This document shows positions 8,364-15,466 of a stretch of 64,000 nt of DNA, one piece after another (position 1 is the first letter of the stretch; each line of letters opens with the position of its first letter). The stretch comes from Chryseobacterium sp. CH25 (GTDB lineage: Bacteria > Bacteroidota > Bacteroidia > Flavobacteriales > Weeksellaceae), in assembly GCF_004119455.1 (NCBI RefSeq), contig NZ_NRQT01000005.1:417044-481043 (forward strand), read 5' to 3'. The notes under the pieces are model-generated. The model had not been told where the DNA came from, did no database searches, and saw only the letters and a list, made by a program, of their open reading frames with translations. The translations under genes and the position numbers were made by a program.

Positions 8364-9062
8364 ATGAAAAAATTATTCATAGGATTGGCATTTACAGGGA
8401 GCCTTTTTATTAATGCACAGGAAAAAACTAAGTCATCTTCTCCTATTACCTTTGGGGTTAAAGCGGGATTTAATGCAACCACTATTTCTAGAAATGATGA
8501 TAAAGATGGTTATTATGATAATGATCAGAAGATGAAAGCAGGTTTTAATGCAGGAGTATTTGTAAATATACCAGTAGCAGAAAAATTTAGTATTCAGCCT
8601 GAACTTCTTTTCAGCCAGTTAGGATCAAAATCTGAAGCAAGATATAGAGAGACACAAGGAAATAGAATGGTTAGCGTTGAAGTAAACGATAAAACAAACT
8701 TGAATTATCTTGTTCTACCAGTTATGGTACAGTATAATATCCTTCCTCAGCTTTATGTAGAGGCTGGTCCTGAATTCGGATTTCTATTAGGTGGTAAATC
8801 AAAAGGAGATGTTACAATTACTGAAAGAGAGGGGAATTTCACATCTTATCAAAGTGAAACATCTTCAAGCAAAATAAATATGGATCGTTTTAACAGGTTT
8901 AATGTTGGAATAGGTGTTGGTGCAGGATATTATTTTACACCACAATTTGGGGTAACAGCAAGATTTACTGCAGGACTTACCAATATTATGAAGAGTAATT
9001 TTGACGTTTATAAAGCAAGAAACAATGCCTTTCAGGTTGGTGTAGCATATAAATTCAAATAG
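8364..9062 (+). CDS. Outer-membrane beta-barrel protein, paralogue 3 of 4
   Basis: A 232-residue barrel protein with signal peptide MKKLFIGLAFTGSLFINAQ. Conserved strands include ITFGVKAGFNATTIS, FVNIPVAEKFSIQPELLFSQLG, LEAGP-equivalent VEAGPEFGFLLGG and the terminal FQVGVAYKFK. Two acidic, polar insertions (around residues 45-60 and 150-175) form longer predicted loops than in paralogues 1 and 2. These are probably surface-exposed loops where ligand or phage specificity would lie (inferred). Codon usage is more AT-rich than in the neighbouring copies. It is transcribed from its own sigma-54 site and ends at a separate terminator. Confidence 0.85.
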   Translation: MKKLFIGLAFTGSLFINAQEKTKSSSPITFGVKAGFNATTISRNDDKDGYYDNDQKMKAGFNAGVFVNIPVAEKFSIQPELLFSQLGSKSEARYRETQGNRMVSVEVNDKTNLNYLVLPVMVQYNILPQLYVEAGPEFGFLLGGKSKGDVTITEREGNFTSYQSETSSSKINMDRFNRFNVGIGVGAGYYFTPQFGVTARFTAGLTNIMKSNFDVYKARNNAFQVGVAYKFK

Positions 9063-9085
9063 ATATTTATTATTTTTCGATGTAG

Positions 9086-9113
9086 GCCAGGTATTTTTAA
9101 TGCCTGGCTTTTT
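9086..9113 (+). terminator. Intrinsic terminator after barrel gene 3
   Basis: Stem GCCAGGTA with complementary TGCCTGGC and a seven-base loop, then T-rich sequence. Confidence 0.7.
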
Positions 9114-9332
9114 ATTTTCAGGGGTAAGTCTGGAAATAAAAGTTTTTCATCTTTATAAAGTATATAATTAACACCAATTAATATTTATATTGATATGGAA
9201 TAAGTTTAACATAAAATTTATCACAAATATTCTATATGTGTTGAAATATTTTATATAAAACGGAACATAATCTTTCTTTTTTTTAATTGAAAAATCTCTC
9301 GAAAATGGCTTTGTATCTAGGTTTTTTGAGTT

Positions 9333-9347
9333 TGGCAAGCATTTTGC
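9333..9347 (+). promoter_or_regulatory. Sigma-54 promoter, barrel gene 4
   Basis: TGGCAAG-CATT-TTGC is the best -12 match of the five, with correct spacing. The predicted start near 9358 gives a leader of about 48 bases that contains CAAGTAGTAAAA, also present before barrel gene 1. Confidence 0.8.
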
Positions 9348-9405
9348 AAAATAAACCGCGAATGGTTGAAAGACCATCAAGTAGTAAAAATTAAAAAATA
9401 AAATT

Positions 9406-10107
9406 ATGAAGAAGTTATTTTTAGGACTGGCATTAACTGCTGGTACATTAGCCTTTGCTCAGGAATCAACAACTGTAAATACATCACCTCTTAAAAAAGA
9501 CGTTCAACCTATCAGATTTGGTATTAAAGCCGGAGGAAACTCAGCGTATTTCAGTGAGCAATCATTCGGAATGAACAGCCAGAAATTAGGTTTCCATGCC
9601 GGAGCTTTTGTAAACATTCCTATCTCTAAACAGTTCAGCTTCCAGCCAGAGGTTTTATATAACCAAATGGGGGCAAGAGATGTAGCTTACTCAACAGAAA
9701 CAACTACAGGAGCAACTACTGTAAAAACTAAAGGAGAAAGCAAAGTAACAATGAACTATATTTCAGTTCCTTTAATGGTACAGATGAGACCTATGGACAA
9801 GTTCTATATTGAAGCAGGTCCTGAATTCAGCTACTTTATCAACGGGAAAACTAAAGGAGAAGCTACTGTAGCAAGTACTACCGGAGGAGTAACTACTACT
9901 ACATCACAATCTCAGTCTGATGATATCAATAAAGATAATATCAACAGATTCAACTTTGGTTTAGGTCTTGGTTTAGGATATGATATTACTAATAATATCG
10001 GAATCAGTGCTAGATATACCAACAGCTTAACAAAGATCGAAAAGAGCAGACCAGCTGCTGAAAACAACAACAGAGTTTTCCAATTAGGTCTGAACTATAA
10101 GTTCTAA
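9406..10107 (+). CDS. Outer-membrane beta-barrel protein, paralogue 4 of 4
   Basis: A 233-residue barrel protein with signal peptide MKKLFLGLALTAGTLAFAQ. Strand signatures are IRFGIKAGGNSAYFS, FVNIPISKQFSFQPEVLYNQMG, IEAGPEFSYFINGK and the terminal VFQLGLNYKF. Thr/Ser-rich loops (around residues 100-115 and 155-175) replace the acidic loops of paralogue 3. It is the most divergent member in the strand before the terminal one. Like the others it has an independent promoter and a terminator. Function is unknown; regulation by RpoN is inferred from the promoter. Confidence 0.85.
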   Translation: MKKLFLGLALTAGTLAFAQESTTVNTSPLKKDVQPIRFGIKAGGNSAYFSEQSFGMNSQKLGFHAGAFVNIPISKQFSFQPEVLYNQMGARDVAYSTETTTGATTVKTKGESKVTMNYISVPLMVQMRPMDKFYIEAGPEFSYFINGKTKGEATVASTTGGVTTTTSQSQSDDINKDNINRFNFGLGLGLGYDITNNIGISARYTNSLTKIEKSRPAAENNNRVFQLGLNYKF

Positions 10108-10160
10108 TAAAAAATAAACCAATTTTTTAACTTAGATACAGATTTCTGTATCGCATAAAA

Positions 10161-10190
10161 TAGCCGGAAGAATTTCTTCCGGCTATTTAT
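10161..10190. terminator. Bidirectional intrinsic terminator
   Basis: Eleven-base stem TAGCCGGAAGA against its complement, with T-rich sequence on the right, between barrel gene 4 and the convergent GDPD gene. Confidence 0.8.
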
Positions 10191-10214
10191 TTTTTGGGAT
10201 ATAGGCTGAACTAA

Positions 10215-11162
10215 TTATTCAAAGATTCTTGGATCATCACTAATTACCCCGTCTATTCCCATACTTTTTAACTCCTGTAATCTTTCTTTGGTATTCACAG
10301 TCCATGGGATCACTTTCATTCCTAATTTATGGCATTCCTGTACAAGTTCAGGAGTAACCAATCTATGATCTGGACTATAAATGGTTGGAGTGTAGCTCAA
10401 GAACTTCATATCTCCTGCTACTCCATTTAAATGGTTTGGATATAATTTGAACTTTTCTACCGGAATATTCTTAAAATGAGCCCGTTGCTGCTCTAATTTT
10501 TTATCATCTACTTTTTCTACAAGTAGAGCCGTCATTATCTTTGGATATTCTTTATGAATAATTTCCAATGTTCTGGGATCAAAAGACTGGATAATAACCC
10601 TGTCCTGAATTCCTTTTTCTACAATAATCTTCATCATCAGGTCTACAAATTCTTTAGGTTCCGGATGAAAGATATTATCTGAGAAAGGACGTGTTTTAGT
10701 CTCTATATTATAATAAGGCAAAGGTCTTTTCAACTCACGGGAATAAGATTCACAAGCATCTATAATATCTGAGAAAAGAGGTTTTTGTACCTTTACTTTC
10801 TTTTGATCGGGATAGTTGTCCAATTTCTTTTGGCCTACATCAAATGTCCGAATTTTTGAATAAGGCATATCGTAAATTTTGTAATAAAAACCAGAATCTT
10901 GTGGAATATAAGTTCCATCCGGTTTGGTAATTAATTCAGGGGAAAGAAAGGCATCATGCGAAAGAATTACTTTTTTATCTTTTGTGATAGCTAAATCCAT
11001 TTCCAGGGTTCTTACATTCATTTTTAAGGCGTTTTTCATAGCCGGAACAGTATTTTCCGGATAAAGAGATTTTCCACCGCGGTGAGCCTGATTATCGAAA
11101 GATTGTGCTGAATAGAGTTGAGTAGCAATAAGAAATATACCTGATAAAAATGCGTTCTTCAT
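10215..11162 (-). CDS. glpQ: Glycerophosphodiester phosphodiesterase, exported (GlpQ-like)
   Basis: A 315-residue GDPD-family enzyme with a signal peptide (about 1-19, ending YSAQ), so it is probably periplasmic. It cleaves glycerophosphodiesters to glycerol 3-phosphate and an alcohol. The TIM-barrel opening motif AHRGGKSLYPENT supplies His27. The metal and catalytic pair EMD (54-56) and His69 in LSHD follow. The C-terminal barrel strands include VIPWTVNTKERLQELKSMG and GVISDDPRIFE, typical of the family. The insert between strands 2 and 3 (about 75-150) is of the longer GlpQ type. It is monocistronic. The symbol is assigned by family. Confidence 0.85.
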   Translation of the reverse strand: MKNAFLSGIFLIATQLYSAQSFDNQAHRGGKSLYPENTVPAMKNALKMNVRTLEMDLAITKDKKVILSHDAFLSPELITKPDGTYIPQDSGFYYKIYDMPYSKIRTFDVGQKKLDNYPDQKKVKVQKPLFSDIIDACESYSRELKRPLPYYNIETKTRPFSDNIFHPEPKEFVDLMMKIIVEKGIQDRVIIQSFDPRTLEIIHKEYPKIMTALLVEKVDDKKLEQQRAHFKNIPVEKFKLYPNHLNGVAGDMKFLSYTPTIYSPDHRLVTPELVQECHKLGMKVIPWTVNTKERLQELKSMGIDGVISDDPRIFE

Positions 11163-11267
11163 ATCCTTTTAATTTTAATCTTATAAAATTAAAATTTACC
11201 TGTGTATTGTATAATACAGGAATATTAAGGTTTTGCTACATTTTACCTTGTTTTGTTGGTATTGGAA

Positions 11268-11353
11268 ACTTTTAATAGCGTGTTTTGAGATTCCTCGTTC
11301 CTCGGAATGACAGAATACAAAAAGAGCCAGGCATTTACTACCTGGCTCTCTGT
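11268..11353. repeat. REP-like fragment followed by a terminator hairpin
   Basis: The phrase TTCCTCGTTCCTCGGAATGA (11291-11310) resembles the dispersed intergenic palindromes of many bacteria. Right beside it, AGAGCCAGG and CCTGGCTCT (11324-11350) form a terminator hairpin for the leftward purF. The repeat assignment is from general recognition, not from a second copy in this window. Confidence 0.45.
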
Positions 11354-11368
11354 TTTATGTAAGAAATA

Positions 11369-12868
11369 TTAATTAAATAATACTGCTTCCTCTCCTTTTC
11401 CTACCGGATATTCTTCTGTAAAACATCCAAAGCAGTGATTAGAAGATCCTAAAATGCTTTTTAGATTATCTATGCTTAAAAACTCTAAAGAATCTACTCC
11501 TAAATAGTTTTTAAGCTCTTCTGTAGTCATATTCGCTGAGATCAGATCATCTTTTGATGGAGTATCAATTCCCAGATAACATGGAGCAATAATTGGTGGA
11601 GAAACACTTCTGAAGTGAATCTCTTTTACTCCTGCATCTTTCAAGATTTTAACCAATCTCTTGGATGTTGTTCCACGAACGATAGAGTCATCAATGATCA
11701 CTACCCTTTTATCTTTCATTTCTGAAATAATCGGGTTAAGCTTAAGGTTTACTACCCTTTCTCTCATTTCCTGTGTAGGAACAATGAAACTTCTACCGAT
11801 GTATCTGTTTTTAATTAAAACAGGGCGGAAAGGGATTCCTGAAGCTTTTGAGAAACCGATAGCAGCTGGAACTCCGGAATCCGGAACACCAATTACCAAA
11901 TCAGCTTCTACAGGTGCCTGCTCCCAAATCTTTTCACCGGACTTTTCTCTGATCTCATATACATTAATGTTTTCAAGAGTAGAGTCAGGTCTTGCGAAGT
12001 AGATGTATTCAAAAGAACAGATTCTCTGTTTTCCTTTCGCTTCATCCATCATATAAGAATGAAGTTTTCCAGGCTCGTTTTCATTAGTATAAATGATTTC
12101 TCCAGGAAGAATATCACGTACATACTGAGCTCCTACAGCATCTAATGCTACAGATTCGGAAGCTACAACATAAGAGTTCTCATTAATAGCTCCTAAAACT
12201 AGTGGACGAATCCCATTGAAGTCTCTGAACGCAAAGAATTTATTTCTTGTCATTCCCACTACGGAATAGGCTCCTTCAATCTTCTCCATAGTTGCTTTAA
12301 TAGCTCCACGAAGACCAAGATCAAGGTTTTTTTGGATCAATCTTAAGATCACCTCAGAATCGGAAGTTGCTCTGAAAACTACGCCTTCAGCTTCTAATTC
12401 CGCTTTTAATTCCTTCGCATTGGTAAGGTTACCGTTGTGCGCTATAGAAAGTATAATCTGGTCATATTCGTTTTTCGCGAAAAATGGCTGGAAATTATAT
12501 TTCTTTTTATCTCCTGCTGTGGTATAACGGGTATGACCAATTGCAGAATTTCCCATAAAAGTTTCAGGTTCCTGAATGTCTTTATAAACGTCTAAAACCA
12601 GTCCTTCATCTTTCATATTGGTAATTTTACCGTCTTTTAAAACGGAAATACCACAAGCTTCCTGGCCTCTGTGCTGTAGTGCAAAAAGCCCGAACTGTGA
12701 AAGAGAAAACGTATCCAGATCTTCATCTGAATAAAGACCGAAGATTCCACATTCCTCATTAGGAGCATCTAATCTCTCCTCCTCCTGAGTTCTGAAAAGG
12801 TTTCTTCCGTAAACCTGGTTTTCAAACTGTTTTAAATATTCACTTTTATGAATGTCTAAACTTTTCAT
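11369..12868 (-). CDS. purF: Amidophosphoribosyltransferase
   Basis: First committed enzyme of purine synthesis, making phosphoribosylamine from PRPP and glutamine. The 499-residue protein has a 39-residue N-terminal propeptide before the nucleophile Cys40 in CGIFGLY, as in Fe-S-type PurF enzymes that mature by self-cleavage. The glutaminase domain covers about 40-270. The phosphoribosyltransferase domain has the PRPP loop VVIIDDSIVRGTTS. Cysteines in RICSFEY, PCYLG and HCFGC suggest a [4Fe-4S] cluster. It follows purC on the minus strand after a gap of 129 bases, so both are likely cotranscribed or share a local promoter in the AT-rich gap. Confidence 0.95.
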   Translation of the reverse strand: MKSLDIHKSEYLKQFENQVYGRNLFRTQEEERLDAPNEECGIFGLYSDEDLDTFSLSQFGLFALQHRGQEACGISVLKDGKITNMKDEGLVLDVYKDIQEPETFMGNSAIGHTRYTTAGDKKKYNFQPFFAKNEYDQIILSIAHNGNLTNAKELKAELEAEGVVFRATSDSEVILRLIQKNLDLGLRGAIKATMEKIEGAYSVVGMTRNKFFAFRDFNGIRPLVLGAINENSYVVASESVALDAVGAQYVRDILPGEIIYTNENEPGKLHSYMMDEAKGKQRICSFEYIYFARPDSTLENINVYEIREKSGEKIWEQAPVEADLVIGVPDSGVPAAIGFSKASGIPFRPVLIKNRYIGRSFIVPTQEMRERVVNLKLNPIISEMKDKRVVIIDDSIVRGTTSKRLVKILKDAGVKEIHFRSVSPPIIAPCYLGIDTPSKDDLISANMTTEELKNYLGVDSLEFLSIDNLKSILGSSNHCFGCFTEEYPVGKGEEAVLFN

Positions 12869-12997
12869 TTCTATTTTTTCTAATAATTAGAAGTTAGATA
12901 TTAGATGTCAGGAATTAGTCTAAGTTAACTTCAGTTTTTAATTTTTAGTTTTTAAATAACAAATTGTCTTCCAGAATAATATCCTTTCTCTACAATC

Positions 12998-13720
12998 TTA
13001 TTTTACCAAAAGGTTTTTAAGACGGTTGTAGATTTCAACATATGCCTCAGTTACTTCTCCTAAGTCTCTTCTGAATCTGTCTTTGTCAAGCTTTTTCATG
13101 GTATCTTTATCCCAAAGTCTGCAAGTATCAGGAGAAATTTCGTCTGCAAGGATGATCTCACCTGTAGAAGTTTTTCCTAATTCAATTTTGAAGTCTACAA
13201 GGATGATATTGATCTTGTCAAACAGCTCAATAAGGATATCGTTGATGTCTGAAGATAATTCATACATTTCATCAAGCTCTTCATAAGTAGCAGCTCCTAA
13301 GAATACAGCGTGGTGATCGTTGATAAGCGGATCTCCCAATTCGTCTTTTTTATAGCAGATATCGAAGATGGTTACAGGAGACTTAATTCCTTCTTCCACT
13401 CCTAATCTTTGTGCCATACTTCCTGCAGAGTAGTTTCTTACTACCATTTCCAAAGGAATGATAGATACTTTTTTTACCAACTGCTCTCTTTCGTCTAATT
13501 TCTGGATGAAATGAGTTTTGATCCCTTTTTCATTTAAATATTCAAAAATAAGAGTGGTGATCGCATTGTTCATTTCTCCTTTCAGGTCAACCTGGCCTTT
13601 CTTTTGAGCGTTAAATGCTGTAGCATCGTCTTTAAAACGTACTACTACTTCATCAGGATTATCGGTAGCAAATACTTGTTTCGCTTTCCCCTCGTACAAC
13701 ATTTCTTTCTTTTGACTCAT
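12998..13720 (-). CDS. purC: Phosphoribosylaminoimidazole-succinocarboxamide synthase
   Basis: SAICAR synthase, which ligates aspartate to CAIR with ATP in purine synthesis. The 240-residue length matches the bacterial single-domain family. The N-terminal [15 protein letters not shown] (K-A-K-x-V) and the ATP segment [10 protein letters not shown] are clear. The central SAICAR motif is [14 protein letters not shown], and near the C-terminus are [10 protein letters not shown] and [14 protein letters not shown]. It lies upstream of purF and 36 bases downstream of the DUF3307 gene on the same strand, so one leftward transcript from satD to purF is possible. Confidence 0.95.
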   Translation of the reverse strand: MSQKKEMLYEGKAKQVFATDNPDEVVVRFKDDATAFNAQKKGQVDLKGEMNNAITTLIFEYLNEKGIKTHFIQKLDEREQLVKKVSIIPLEMVVRNYSAGSMAQRLGVEEGIKSPVTIFDICYKKDELGDPLINDHHAVFLGAATYEELDEMYELSSDINDILIELFDKINIILVDFKIELGKTSTGEIILADEISPDTCRLWDKDTMKKLDKDRFRRDLGEVTEAYVEIYNRLKNLLVK

Positions 13721-13756
13721 AATTTTACTTTCTAAATTGTAGTTAGATTTATTGAT

Positions 13757-14452
13757 TTATTTTATTATTATTCCTGTTAAGACAGCCAGTCCAAAACTTA
13801 ACAATGTACCAATTAATACATATTCCGTAAGTTTTCTCTGTTTTGCCTGTGCAAGGTCGCTGAACCTGAAAACAGATTTGGCAGCTACCATGAAACCTAC
13901 GCCTTCCCAGTGATTCACCATAATAAAGGTAAATACCAGCAGACGTTCTAAAATTCCGATATATTTTCCGGCACTTGATAAAGATTCGGTTTGAATAGAG
14001 TTGGCACCATCCGGAGCGGGTGTCCAGGATGATAAAAGGATTTTGATAAAAATAGAAGCCGGCGTTGTCAAAAACAAAGCCGCCATTAGTATCTTTAAAA
14101 CATCCTGATTCTGTAAAAAGCTGAAGTTAAATTCCCCGAAATAAAAAGAGGCTCCTGCAATCACTAAAACATGCAAAAGTTGATCGATAAAAAACCATCT
14201 TTTCTTTGTTTTAATAGTTTGAAAACTAAGTTTAGCAGCATCAATGATAAAATGAGTAATTCCAATTAAAATGGCTACCCACCAAAGCTGTAAATTCCAA
14301 AGAAAAATGAAGCTTAAAACAGTGTGAATCAGAACGTGAAAGTATAAAAACTTGCTTTTCAGTTTATAGTTCTCCTTATCAGCAACCCATGAATTTGGCT
14401 GAAGTATAAAATCTCCGAGTAGATGTGCCAATATGAGTTTGATAAAGATCAT
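13757..14452 (-). CDS. DUF3307 family integral membrane protein
   Basis: A 231-residue polytopic membrane protein. The N-terminal LILAHLLGDFILQPNSWV is the hallmark of DUF3307. Hydrophobic spans are visible at about 33-70 and 75-95, near 100-150, and near 175-230, giving five or six predicted helices. The function of the family is not established. The start is two bases after the satD stop, implying translational coupling. The two families are often found together, so the pair likely works as a unit in which the SatD-like protein is a regulator or sensor. Confidence 0.75.
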   Translation of the reverse strand: MIFIKLILAHLLGDFILQPNSWVADKENYKLKSKFLYFHVLIHTVLSFIFLWNLQLWWVAILIGITHFIIDAAKLSFQTIKTKKRWFFIDQLLHVLVIAGASFYFGEFNFSFLQNQDVLKILMAALFLTTPASIFIKILLSSWTPAPDGANSIQTESLSSAGKYIGILERLLVFTFIMVNHWEGVGFMVAAKSVFRFSDLAQAKQRKLTEYVLIGTLLSFGLAVLTGIIIK

Positions 14453-14454
14453 GC

Positions 14455-15060
14455 TTATAGTTCGGATATTTTCTTTCTGAAATACTGATTGGTTTCCACG
14501 ATGAGCTCATAGTTAGCTCGTTTCAGTCTCTGGCTGATAGAAGACTGTGAAATAGCAAATCTTTTAGCAAGATCTTCCTGGGTAATATCCGGATTCATAA
14601 TCATTTCATGAATAATTTCTGATGTTGCCATAGTCCAGTTATCAAAATCTTTGGATGACCATTTCAATAGAATATTAAGGTCCCTGTCTACGGAATCGTT
14701 TGACGTTTTAATGGCAACCGTGTGCCCGTCATTCTTCAGGTCATTCAGAAGTCGGCCGGAATTTACGTAAGCGGTACCGTTAGATTCGGTGATCTTTTCA
14801 GAAGAAAAACTTTCTTCACCAATACCTATGGCTATTCTTACATCCAGGTTTTCCTGACTTTTAATAAGGGATTTTATGGCTAGAAAATGCCAGAAAACAG
14901 AGTCAATACTGCATTTAAACTGAAACTCATCTCCCCTGTAGATTTCCCATGTGCCGGGAGCGCTTCCCCAGGTTTCGAGAAGATTTTTAAGTCTGGTAAT
15001 CCAAACTTCAGTGTCTGCATGCTGTGAATTTATAATATCACCGGTAATGACCGCTATCAT
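14455..15060 (-). CDS. SatD family protein with C-terminal helix-turn-helix
   Basis: A 201-residue SatD-family protein. The start MIAVITGDIINSQ is conserved in the family. An open frame continues to 15108 but runs through the promoter and operators, so I place the start at the ATG at 15060. Residues 1-140 form an alpha/beta domain with features reminiscent of nucleotidyl-cyclase folds (MIAVITGD, YRGDEFQF), an inferred resemblance. The C-terminus has a helix-turn-helix (about 160-185: TQEDLAKRFAISQSSISQRL) typical of DNA binding. The TATATTTG promoter box ends only a few bases before the ATG, so the mRNA is probably leaderless. Two palindromes over the promoter suggest autoregulation. Confidence 0.75.
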   Translation of the reverse strand: MIAVITGDIINSQHADTEVWITRLKNLLETWGSAPGTWEIYRGDEFQFKCSIDSVFWHFLAIKSLIKSQENLDVRIAIGIGEESFSSEKITESNGTAYVNSGRLLNDLKNDGHTVAIKTSNDSVDRDLNILLKWSSKDFDNWTMATSEIIHEMIMNPDITQEDLAKRFAISQSSISQRLKRANYELIVETNQYFRKKISEL

Positions 15061-15064
15061 ACTG

Positions 15065-15117
15065 CAAATATAAGCATAATTACTTATAAATAAAAAATAT
15101 AAGCACAAACACTTATA
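15065..15117 (-). promoter_or_regulatory. satD promoter with two 20-bp palindromic operators
   Basis: On the minus strand the -7 box TATATTTG occupies 15072 to 15065. Two inverted repeats, TATAAGCATAATTACTTATA (15069-15088) and TATAAGCACAAACACTTATA (15098-15117), share arms TATAAG/CTTATA with eight-base spacers and lie 29 bases apart. The first overlaps the -7 box. A further half-site GCTTATA is at 15140-15146. The arrangement suits a dimeric repressor, and the encoded helix-turn-helix protein is the obvious candidate. Confidence 0.65.
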
Positions 15118-15285
15118 GATATTGATTATTAGCGAATCTGCTTATATCGATTATATGATAAACACAAGGTTTTCAAGGATTTGAATAAAACAAGAAAAAC
15201 GTAAAAACACAAAATGAATTGAAAATTTTAATAAAAAGCTGAATATTAACTCAACTTTTTTAATAGTTTTTTATGTAAGAAGCTG

Positions 15286-15400
15286 TTTCCTGCTATCCGC
15301 TCATACTCCTCGCTCCTATTCTTTCCCATTGCTTGCTGTGGGGTAACCGCTACTATCAGGGCTAAATGGTCATTGCGAGCAAAGTAATCACTTCAAAAAA
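15286..15400. repeat. Dispersed intergenic repeat remnants
   Basis: This gene-free sequence contains phrases such as CTGCTATCCGCTCATACTCC, GGTAACCGCTACTATCAGGG and GTCATTGCGAGCAAAGTAAT. These resemble REP-like intergenic elements seen in flavobacterial genomes. No second full copy is present in this window, so the call rests on recognition only. Confidence 0.4.
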
Positions 15401-15412
15401 ATCAGTAGATCT

Positions 15413-15445
15413 AACCTTGACAGGGTTTTAAACCCTGTCAAGGTT
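15413..15445. repeat. Perfect 33-bp palindrome
   Basis: Arms AACCTTGACAGGGTTT and AAACCCTGTCAAGGTT are perfect 16-base complements around a single T. It sits just downstream of the leftward endonuclease gene and could act as a terminator, but it lacks a T-run. A shorter related palindrome, TAGCCTTG-T-CAAGGCTA, lies at 45241-45257. It is probably a mobile or dispersed palindromic element. Confidence 0.6.
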
Positions 15446-15466
15446 GATCAGCTGCTATCTCTTAAT

